From positions 29,681 to 44,212 of the forward strand of contig DLHW01000002.1 in NCBI GenBank assembly GCA_002483425.1: a stretch of DNA of 14,532 bases, given 5' to 3'. Under the pieces are notes generated by a model. The model did not search any database, was not told where the DNA came from, and was given only the letters and a program-made list of their open reading frames with translations. This stretch comes from Methylococcaceae bacterium UBA7658. Its GTDB lineage: Bacteria > Pseudomonadota > Gammaproteobacteria > Methylococcales > Methylomonadaceae. This document shows, piece by piece, positions 1 through 6,666 of this stretch. Position 1 is the first letter of the stretch, and each line of letters begins with the position of its first letter. The position numbers and the translations under genes were made by a program.

Positions 1-2334
1 CCGTGCCGGTTCGTGGACTTCAATCATTTGCTGCGGGAGACCGGTTCGAAGATCGCCTTCCACACCATTGGCAACACCGACTAAGCCTATGACATTGTGG
101 GGTAATTTGGTGCCTGCACCGTAAATCGAGTTATCGATCCGTGAGAATAAGTACTCCAGGTTAATTCCGCCGCAAACGGGAATGATGGCGGATAAAATTC
201 GTACCAATACATTTCCCGAGTTATCTTTAGTAGGATCGTAGGAGTGCAGGAAAGCCCGCCTGTCCATGAATAAATCTCTGGTCAGTGTTCTTCTGCCGAC
301 AATGCAATACAGATTATTCGAGTGATTATACTCGGGCCGTGGCTCGAAGATGGACGATGCGCGTGCTGTGACATGGTCGTGCGCTTTTTCTGTCGTGTTG
401 GCGTTTGGGGCCAGTTCGAACCAGCGGCAGCGTTCGCGGGCGTTTTGTTGCAGTGCGCTGTCCATGACTCTCTGGAAATCCGATAAGCCATCAACCGAAT
501 CTTGTTCCAGCAAATGCTTATCGAAGTAAGTTATCTCATCGCGGCTGGTATTATGCAAGGCTGCGATGAAGCGGGTTCCGCCTGGAATTTCAATGCCCCG
601 TGAATAAAGAATTTTTCTGACTTCTTCGTTATTAGCCATCCAGGCAAATGCCCGTGCATTTGGCGCACCCGGTTTGCCGGAACACGCGCCGCAGTCGTAG
701 GCTGCAAAGTGGGGGTTATTCACGCTGCTGGAACCGTGGGCGACGATAACGACCAAAGGTGCAAAGTGTTGAGTCAGGCCGATGTTAGTCAGTAACCCGC
801 CGACTTTATCGGCCATCTCAAAGTAAGAAAAGCCTAATAAGTAACCGTCTTCGGTTGGAATGTCGTTTTCCCTGAGTAAATGGAGCTGGGTGTGGGAGTC
901 GATTTCACTGAGCATCTTGAGCTTGGGCAAAAGTGAACCAGGACGAAAAACATCCCATGCCATACGGGCAGCATAGCCAAGACCTAAAGTTTGTGTATAC
1001 AGCCAGCCCCGTAATACAGAGTGCGATTTAAAGTGCAAATGGGAAATCGATTCCGCTTTTGAGTCGCTCTCAGGTTGCGGCTTTAAACCAGATTCCCTGA
1101 TTAAATGTTTGGGTTTGATAACCACCGGACATTGCGCGACCGGATAAGCATCGTCGAGTCCTTGATAGAGGAAGTCAATGCCGAAAAAACCCGCTGCACC
1201 AAAGGTTTCGATGCCCGGGTCGGATTGTTCCAGATGACGGCGTAGCGAACATTCGCGGTCGTCAATGCAAAAAAAAGCCTGCGCATAAGGCTTTTTATGT
1301 GTTTTTTTATCCTCGACTTCTATTGGATTTAAAGCGGTTAATAACTCGGTATGTAAAGACCATTCCATCGCCTCGTGCCACACTTTCAGAAGGATGGGTG
1401 GTTCAGCTTTGAGCTGGCCGTTGTGTAGCAGGCTGATATTCTTCGGCAACGGTATTTCGGCAATACTGGGAAATTTGCTGCTTTGATATTTGTTAAGGAA
1501 TGCCAGTTCACAGACCAATTCGACCGCAATCATTTCTTTCAAACTGATTTTTCTAGGATCCAGCAGGCAGCGGGGATTTTCTTCGACAATTCTTACCATG
1601 CCTGCCCAGCCAGGATGCGCCAACAGCATTTCCAACAGATATTGCTCATATAGCGATGGTGAACCGGCGATTTTTTGTAGGCAAAATGCTATGACTTGAT
1701 CTATGTCTTTAGTCAATAGATCGCGGACGATGGGTTCTTGCAAGGGGTACAAAGGCAGTAAACTGTTTTGGGCTAACCGCATCACGCAATCCCAAAAACA
1801 TTCGTCATCTTTGGGTAATGTCCAGCGGCTGATACCCTGGTCTAAAAAATTTCCTAATAATCGGAACAGGATAGGATGAACATAGACAGCTAGCTCCAAT
1901 CCTAAGCGGTTTAACCATGCATTGCGTATACCGTGGTTCGCCAACGAAACCGGCGGATAATGGCTGTTGTGATCTTGTTCGAACAGGCTTTGTTTGAGTG
2001 ATTTCTGTTGCAGCACCGTTAGTCCTGTCCGGTCTAATGCCCAATTGATCGCATGATCCTTGATACGTCCTTGACGGTACAGGTTTTGATAATCCGCCAT
2101 CGGCAAGTAACTGCGCGCGCCGTATATTTTACCGGCTAAGGCGACGCCTTCATGAAAGTCCATGTGCTGAACGGCATGTAAGGTGTTGTGATGGATAAAG
2201 TCCTTGATCGGGCCTTGGCTTGGCAGCCAGTGGGCAATATTGTCTATGGCTTTATTTAAATCGAATTCATCTTTGCTCGGGGCGATGTAGTTGTCTTCGT
2301 TTAAAAAATCGGACGCTTTTCTTTGATTTAGCAT
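1..2334 (-). CDS. dabA: DabA, DUF2309/UPF0753 inorganic-carbon transporter subunit (partial, C-terminus off window)
   Basis: I translated the reverse strand by hand from the ATG at 2334. The frame stays open for 778 residues to the left edge, so the gene is intact as far as visible and misses only its C-terminal end. DabA is the carbonic-anhydrase-like, zinc-binding subunit of the DAB system, which works with the proton-channel-like membrane protein DabB to accumulate bicarbonate. The four zinc-site residues of the family are seen as C356 and D358 (motif CIDDREC), H533 (VAHGSSS) and C548 (YDCGACSG); their spacing closely matches that known for Halothiobacillus DabA. The visible end carries the conserved stretch PHNVIGLVGVANG followed by DLRTGLPQQM. 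A ribosome site GAAGGT (2342-2347) sits 7 bp before the ATG, and an in-frame stop lies a short way upstream. The divergent neighbour is a SulP transporter; no dabB is seen on the upstream side where it usually lies. Confidence 0.93.
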   Translation of the reverse strand, partial: MLNQRKASDFLNEDNYIAPSKDEFDLNKAIDNIAHWLPSQGPIKDFIHHNTLHAVQHMDFHEGVALAGKIYGARSYLPMADYQNLYRQGRIKDHAINWALDRTGLTVLQQKSLKQSLFEQDHNSHYPPVSLANHGIRNAWLNRLGLELAVYVHPILFRLLGNFLDQGISRWTLPKDDECFWDCVMRLAQNSLLPLYPLQEPIVRDLLTKDIDQVIAFCLQKIAGSPSLYEQYLLEMLLAHPGWAGMVRIVEENPRCLLDPRKISLKEMIAVELVCELAFLNKYQSSKFPSIAEIPLPKNISLLHNGQLKAEPPILLKVWHEAMEWSLHTELLTALNPIEVEDKKTHKKPYAQAFFCIDDRECSLRRHLEQSDPGIETFGAAGFFGIDFLYQGLDDAYPVAQCPVVIKPKHLIRESGLKPQPESDSKAESISHLHFKSHSVLRGWLYTQTLGLGYAARMAWDVFRPGSLLPKLKMLSEIDSHTQLHLLRENDIPTEDGYLLGFSYFEMADKVGGLLTNIGLTQHFAPLVVIVAHGSSSVNNPHFAAYDCGACSGKPGAPNARAFAWMANNEEVRKILYSRGIEIPGGTRFIAALHNTSRDEITYFDKHLLEQDSVDGLSDFQRVMDSALQQNARERCRWFELAPNANTTEKAHDHVTARASSIFEPRPEYNHSNNLYCIVGRRTLTRDLFMDRRAFLHSYDPTKDNSGNVLVRILSAIIPVCGGINLEYLFSRIDNSIYGAGTKLPHNVIGLVGVANGVEGDLRTGLPQQMIEVHEPAR

Positions 2335-2595
2335 GTTTTTTACCTTCGGTAATGGATCCAGTCGATTGCTGATGCGATTTCAACTGAAGCTTGCAGTTTT
2401 TAAGCAATAGCACTTTTTGAGAGTAATAAAGCATTTGTCGTGCCATATAAGCTTCAAACATCATTTTCGGCTTAGGGTTGATCTGTAGATTGGGCGATTA
2501 CGCTTATAAATTAAGCATTAAAGACCGAGGGGGAAACTTTATAAAAATGAAAATGGACTTTGCATGTGAAAACTAACGTATTCCATAAAATGACT

Positions 2596-2636
2596 GATTG
2601 GTTTAAATGCACCAATCGATTTGGTTGATTTAAACC
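2596..2636. promoter_or_regulatory. Nested inverted repeats, candidate activator site or attenuator
   Basis: Two perfect inverted repeats share bases. GATTGGT (2596-2602) pairs with ACCAATC (2611-2617), and GGTTTAAAT (2600-2608) pairs with ATTTAAACC (2628-2636). The larger dyad is centred about 130 bp upstream of the start site predicted for the sulP sigma-54 promoter, the usual position of an enhancer-binding-protein site. As RNA the two hairpins would exclude each other. Which protein, if any, binds here is unknown. Confidence 0.45.
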
Positions 2637-2674
2637 TGGTTTCGTATCGAAATTAGATATTTACAACCGTTTAG

Positions 2675-2702
2675 AAGCCTTATCTTCAGCAAAATGAGGC
2701 TT
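2675..2702 (+). terminator. Terminator-like hairpin upstream of sulP promoter
   Basis: AAGCCTTAT (2675-2683) can pair with ATGAGGCTT (2694-2702), a 9-bp stem with one G-T wobble and a 10-nt loop; it runs into a four-T tract (2701-2704). It lies upstream of the sulP sigma-54 promoter, so it would not stop sulP mRNA made from there. It could end an unseen upstream transcript or insulate the promoter. Confidence 0.35.
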
Positions 2703-2722
2703 TTACAATAAGTCATGTAAAA

Positions 2723-2739
2723 TGGCACATGTCTTGCTT
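2723..2739 (+). promoter_or_regulatory. Sigma-54 (-24/-12) promoter of sulP
   Basis: TGGCAC (2723-2728) and TTGCTT (2734-2739) are separated by 5 bp. The invariant GG (2724-2725) and GC (2736-2737) are exactly 10 bp apart, as the RpoN consensus (YTGGCACGNNNNTTGCW) demands. The predicted start is near 2749, giving a leader of about 40 nt that contains the sulP ribosome site. The same TTGCTT could serve as a weak sigma-70 -35 box with TAATAA 17 bp on, but the sigma-54 match is much better. Confidence 0.7.
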
Positions 2740-2788
2740 TAGATACATCGATACATTAATAAGGTCGAGTATTTTTTAGGAGCAAATT

Positions 2789-4447
2789 ATGTCCAATCCA
2801 ATTTCACTAGCGGTGCCAAAAACCGGCATTCCCGGTTTAATCGAAAACTGGCGCAGCGATGTGTTGTCCGGTTTTTTAGTATTTCTTATTGCGTTACCTT
2901 TATGCTTGGGTATTGCAATGGCATCGGGTTTTCCGCCGATGGGTGGCATCATTACCGCTATAATCGGCGGCGTCATTGTGTCAAGGCTCAATGGGTCCTA
3001 CGTCACAATTAACGGCCCTGCGGCTGGTCTAATCGTCGTCATCGTCGATGCGGTGACCGAGCTTGGTCAAGGCGACCCGATGGCGGGTTATCGATTCACT
3101 TTGGCCGCCATCGTCTGCGCCAGCGTCCTGCAAGTATTGCTTGGTATTTTTAAGGCCGGTAAGCTCAGTGCGTTTTTTCCTTCATCGGTGGTTCATGGGA
3201 TGTTGGCGGCTATCGGTATCATAATTATGGCTAAACAGATTCACACCCTTTTGGGGGTGAAGCCTCAGGCCAAGACTTTATTAGGGACTATCGCTGAAAT
3301 TCCTCACTCTATTATGGAGTTGAATCCCGATATCGCATTGATCGGTGGTCTTGGGCTAGCGTTATTGATAATCTGGTCGTTGGTAAAAAGCCCGAAATTA
3401 AAAATGATTCCGGCACCTTTACTGGTTGTGATTTTGGGATTAGCTATGGAACGCTATTTCGATCTCGATCATGTCCATAAATACATGTTCTTACCCGATG
3501 CGCAATTTTTACCGCATCATGAATTTACCATCGGACCCGCTTATTTAGTGTCTGTCCCGGAACATTTTTTAGCAGGATTTACGTTTCCCGACTTCGGTAA
3601 AGTTGCCACACTTGAATTTTGGGAAGCCGTCATCACTATATGGCTGGTCGGTAGCTTGGAGAGCTTGCTGAGCGCGACAGCGGTTGATAAGCTTGACCCT
3701 TATAAACGTAATTCGAATTTGGATCGGGATTTAACAGCGGTCGGCGTTGGTAATATCGCGTCAGGAATGTTAGGCGGTTTGCCGATGATTGCTGAAATTG
3801 TCCGTAGTTCCGCCAACATCAATAACGGTGCGAAAACGGCTTGGGCAAATTTCTTCCACGGTTTGTTTTTATTGATTTTCGTGGCTTTATTTCCTAAATT
3901 AATCCATGAAATTCCGCTGGCTTCGTTAGCGGCGTTATTGGTTTATACCGGTTTTAGGTTAGCCTCGCCTAAAGAGTTTGCCAAAACGATGGAAATCGGC
4001 GTCGATAATTTTGTGTTATTCGTGGTAACAATCATCGGCATTTTGGCGACCGACTTGCTGGTTGGTGTATTGATTGGAATCGCTTTAAAATTGTTGATGC
4101 ATGTTGCCCGAGGCGTGAAATTAAAAAATCTGTTCTCGATGGCTTATCATGTTAGGACAGATGAATCCGATACTTATCATGTCGCTATCAGCGGTGCGGC
4201 AGTGTTTTCTAACTTCATTGCGTTAAAAAGTATGTTAGCTGAATTGCCGGAAAAAAAGTCGATCTCTTTCGATTTGAGTGAAGCAGAGTTAATCGACCAT
4301 ACCGTAATGGAGTTTATTCATGACTTCAGCAACGAATACAGACATAATGGCGGTAAATGTTCAATTGTCGGTTTGCACGAACATGAGCCTTACTCTGGCC
4401 ACCCTCTTGCTGCGCGCAGGAAAAAAGTCACTTTTCAGGATGTTTAA
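2789..4447 (+). CDS. SulP-family inorganic anion transporter with STAS domain
   Basis: This is a 552-residue inner-membrane carrier of the SulP family, which moves sulfate, bicarbonate or other small anions, often with sodium or protons. The N-terminal half shows the family's hydrophobic pattern: membrane segments begin near residue 25 (SGFLVFLIALPLCLGIAMA) and the conserved NGPAAGL motif is near residues 75-81. A short C-terminal STAS domain runs from about residue 463 to 540 and includes DLSEAELIDH. AGGAG (2778-2782) is 6 bp before the ATG. The gene is divergent from dabA, and this pairing suggests bicarbonate as substrate; the sequence alone cannot separate bicarbonate from sulfate. Transcription probably starts at the sigma-54 promoter just upstream. 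A weak 7-bp hairpin (4438-4458) spans the stop codon and lacks a T tract, so readthrough into the next gene is likely. Confidence 0.92.
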   Translation: MSNPISLAVPKTGIPGLIENWRSDVLSGFLVFLIALPLCLGIAMASGFPPMGGIITAIIGGVIVSRLNGSYVTINGPAAGLIVVIVDAVTELGQGDPMAGYRFTLAAIVCASVLQVLLGIFKAGKLSAFFPSSVVHGMLAAIGIIIMAKQIHTLLGVKPQAKTLLGTIAEIPHSIMELNPDIALIGGLGLALLIIWSLVKSPKLKMIPAPLLVVILGLAMERYFDLDHVHKYMFLPDAQFLPHHEFTIGPAYLVSVPEHFLAGFTFPDFGKVATLEFWEAVITIWLVGSLESLLSATAVDKLDPYKRNSNLDRDLTAVGVGNIASGMLGGLPMIAEIVRSSANINNGAKTAWANFFHGLFLLIFVALFPKLIHEIPLASLAALLVYTGFRLASPKEFAKTMEIGVDNFVLFVVTIIGILATDLLVGVLIGIALKLLMHVARGVKLKNLFSMAYHVRTDESDTYHVAISGAAVFSNFIALKSMLAELPEKKSISFDLSEAELIDHTVMEFIHDFSNEYRHNGGKCSIVGLHEHEPYSGHPLAARRKKVTFQDV

Positions 4448-4487
4448 AATGAACATCCAGATTTAATTCAAAGGAAAAAATTTCTTA

Positions 4488-6428
4488 ATGTCTTTAAAAA
4501 CTGAATTCAACGGTGTATTTGCTAAATCCCGGTTTAGCATTGTGCTCCTGTTTTTGTTAATCAACTTGGTTACATTTGCAGGACTCAGGCTGGTATTATT
4601 GGTCAAACAATTTGCCGATATTGATACGCCGTTTTATCAGGTAGTGCTAGCGTTCTTGTACGGGGTCGTCAATGACTTGGCTTATTTCAGTTATTCGCTG
4701 ATCCCGTTTGTTCTCTACCTATTGATTGTTCCCAACCGTATTTATCGAAGCAGAATTCATCAGATCGTCAGCTTCGGTTTTTTCTTCTTTTTTCTGTATT
4801 TGCTGTTTTTTACAGAATTATCGGAATGGACGTTTTGGGACGAGTTCGGCGTTCGTTTTAACTTTATAGCGGTGGATTATTTGGTATACACCCATGAGGT
4901 GATCAATAACATCATTGAGTCGTACCCATTGGGCTGGTTATTGTCTGCGGTATTAGTGGTAACGGCGATAAGTTTCATGCTGGTCAGGAAGCCGCTGGCG
5001 CAAACCTTTACCGCTTACGAGCCTTTTCTTCACCGCTTGAAAATAGCGTCTGTATTGCTGGTGTTACCCGGCATCAGTTATTTTGCAATTCCTCCCGCTT
5101 GGTACCAGTTCAGCAATAACACCTATGTGAATGAATTGGCCGCGAATGGGCCGTACCAATTTTTCTCGGCATTTAGAAATAATGAGCTGGATTACCGGCG
5201 CTTTTATCAATTGGGTGACGACCATCAAATGACGCAATTGGTTCGGACGAAGATAGCGCCTGACGGGACGTTTAAAGATAATGCGTCCGCTATCCTATAC
5301 GACATTAAGCGTCAAGTTATAGGAAGAGGGCAGGAAAAAAAGCTTAACGTTGTTATGATCATGGTCGAAAGCTTGAGCGCCGAATTTTTAAAAACCTTCG
5401 GCAGCAAAGAGAATATAACGCCCTATATGGATCAATGGTTTAACGAAGGTTTGTTGTTCACCAACTTTTATGCAGTGGGTACGCGCACCATAAGAGGTTT
5501 GGAAGCTTTGACCTTATCGATACCGCCGACGCCGGGACAGTCTATCGTCAAACGCCCCGATAATCAAAACTTGTTTTCCTTGGGCTATGTCTTGCAGCAA
5601 CGCGGTTATGACACGGTTTTTTTATACGGTGGACGCGGCTTTTTCGACAATATGAATGCGTTCTATTCCGGTAACGGCTACCGGATCGTCGATCAAACCG
5701 ACTTTACCAAAGAAGAAAATACCTTTGAAAATGCCTGGGGTGTGTCGGACGACATTATATTTTACCGGGCGCTAAAAGAAGCAGACCGGGATTATGAAAG
5801 TCATAAGCCGTTTTTATTCCAGATCATGACCACCAGTAACCATCGGCCCTATACGTATCCGGCAGGAAAAATCGACATCCCTTCAGGTTCTGGGCGCTCC
5901 GGCGGCGTTAAGTACACCGATTATGCGATAGGGCAGTTTATCGAACAGGCCAAAACGAAACCTTGGTTTAACGATACCGTTTTCGTCATGGTAGCGGATC
6001 ACTGCGCCGGTAGCGCGCGCAGGACGGAACTTCCGGTCGATAAATATCACATCCCGTTATTTATCTATGCGCCTAAACATGTCAACCCAGCCAAAATCGA
6101 TACTTTATCGAGCCAGATCGACGTCGCCCCGACCGTCTTGGGATTGCTGGATGTCAGCTACGAAAGCCAGTTCTACGGGCGTAATATTTTGCAGATGAAG
6201 AAGGAAGAGGGCAGGGCGTTGATTAGCAACTATCAGCGTTTAGGTTTATACAAGGGCAATAAATTGGCTTATCTATCGCCGCAGCAACAAGTGGATGCCT
6301 TTGAAGATCCTTTAGGCGCGCATAAACCGCTTGAGGGCGACCAAAAACAGGAGCTGGTCAACGAAAACATGGCTTATTATCAATCCGCCGATTATATTTG
6401 GACGCATCGGCTTAGCCGTCATCAGTGA
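4488..6428 (+). CDS. LTA synthase / phosphoglycerol transferase-like sulfatase-fold membrane enzyme
   Basis: The 646-residue protein has about five N-terminal membrane segments (near residues 17-38, 51-80, 91-109, 148-166 and 184-201) followed by a periplasmic sulfatase/alkaline-phosphatase-fold domain. This is the layout of LtaS and of the MdoB/OpgB phosphoglycerol transferases (COG1368). Metal-site elements are visible: E294 in MVESLSAEF, a candidate nucleophile T334 in GTRTIRGLEAL, D504-H505 in VADHCAG and H521 in KYHIP. In a Gram-negative cell such enzymes usually decorate periplasmic glucans or envelope polysaccharides with phosphoglycerol or a similar group; the acceptor here is unknown. 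AAGGA (4471-4475) precedes the ATG by 12 bp, and the gene starts 40 bp after sulP on the same strand, so the two are probably co-transcribed. A link to carbon uptake is not obvious and may be accidental. Confidence 0.87.
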   Translation: MSLKTEFNGVFAKSRFSIVLLFLLINLVTFAGLRLVLLVKQFADIDTPFYQVVLAFLYGVVNDLAYFSYSLIPFVLYLLIVPNRIYRSRIHQIVSFGFFFFFLYLLFFTELSEWTFWDEFGVRFNFIAVDYLVYTHEVINNIIESYPLGWLLSAVLVVTAISFMLVRKPLAQTFTAYEPFLHRLKIASVLLVLPGISYFAIPPAWYQFSNNTYVNELAANGPYQFFSAFRNNELDYRRFYQLGDDHQMTQLVRTKIAPDGTFKDNASAILYDIKRQVIGRGQEKKLNVVMIMVESLSAEFLKTFGSKENITPYMDQWFNEGLLFTNFYAVGTRTIRGLEALTLSIPPTPGQSIVKRPDNQNLFSLGYVLQQRGYDTVFLYGGRGFFDNMNAFYSGNGYRIVDQTDFTKEENTFENAWGVSDDIIFYRALKEADRDYESHKPFLFQIMTTSNHRPYTYPAGKIDIPSGSGRSGGVKYTDYAIGQFIEQAKTKPWFNDTVFVMVADHCAGSARRTELPVDKYHIPLFIYAPKHVNPAKIDTLSSQIDVAPTVLGLLDVSYESQFYGRNILQMKKEEGRALISNYQRLGLYKGNKLAYLSPQQQVDAFEDPLGAHKPLEGDQKQELVNENMAYYQSADYIWTHRLSRHQ

Positions 6429-6666
6429 CTTCGGTTGTTTGCAAAGCCGATAATGTTATAAAACCAGCTAAGTAGCCCGCATGAAGCATAGGGTCATGCG
6501 GATGTAATGGGCAACCCTAGAGAACTGTTAGATATTCAAGCCAACTGCAAGTAGATGCAAGTACGTATGGAACACAATCTCATTCCGAAGCATCTACGCT
6601 CACGGAATCGAGGATTATAGTTCATCTCAACCCATGCGAACTGCCTTGCTGTCGTAGTAGGTGCGA
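6429..6666. other. Convergent intergenic region with hairpins
   Basis: This 238-bp gap lies between two convergent genes and I see no gene in it. CCGCATG (6477-6483) pairs with CATGCGG (6495-6501) in a segment beginning GTAGCCCGCATGAAGC, which resembles dispersed GTAGCCCGGATG-type intergenic repeats of gammaproteobacteria. GTAGATGC (6551-6558) pairs with GCATCTAC (6590-6597), and ATTCCG (6582-6587) with CGGAAT (6603-6608). None has a T tract; they may still limit readthrough between the converging genes. Confidence 0.5.

Larger units (their letters stand above)
2335..2788. other. Divergent control region between dabA and sulP
   Basis: This 454-bp gap separates two divergently transcribed genes. 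It holds nested inverted repeats at 2596-2636, a terminator-like hairpin at 2675-2702 and a sigma-54 promoter at 2723-2739 directed at sulP, each listed separately. I found no convincing promoter for dabA. A short reverse reading frame (2267-2464) overlaps the dabA start but has no recognisable features and I do not call it a gene. Confidence 0.7.

Noticed and set aside
1..2334. dabA as a broken pseudogene, because only short closed reading frames appear here
   Set aside because: Manual translation from 2334 is open to the window edge with all family motifs in one frame; it is simply cut by the window.
2267..2464. Reverse reading frame of 65 codons overlapping the dabA start
   Set aside because: It overlaps the 5' end of a secure gene in another frame, is rich in Lys, Gln and Ser without domain or membrane features, and does not resemble dabB.
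2608..2628. NtrC site (TGCACC-N5-GGTGCA) upstream of sulP
   Set aside because: TGCACC is present but the partner is GGTTGA at a spacing of 9, so both sequence and spacing are off.
4438..4458. Terminator after sulP
   Set aside because: The 7-bp stem GGATGTT/AACATCC is AT-rich, overlaps the stop codon and has no T tract.
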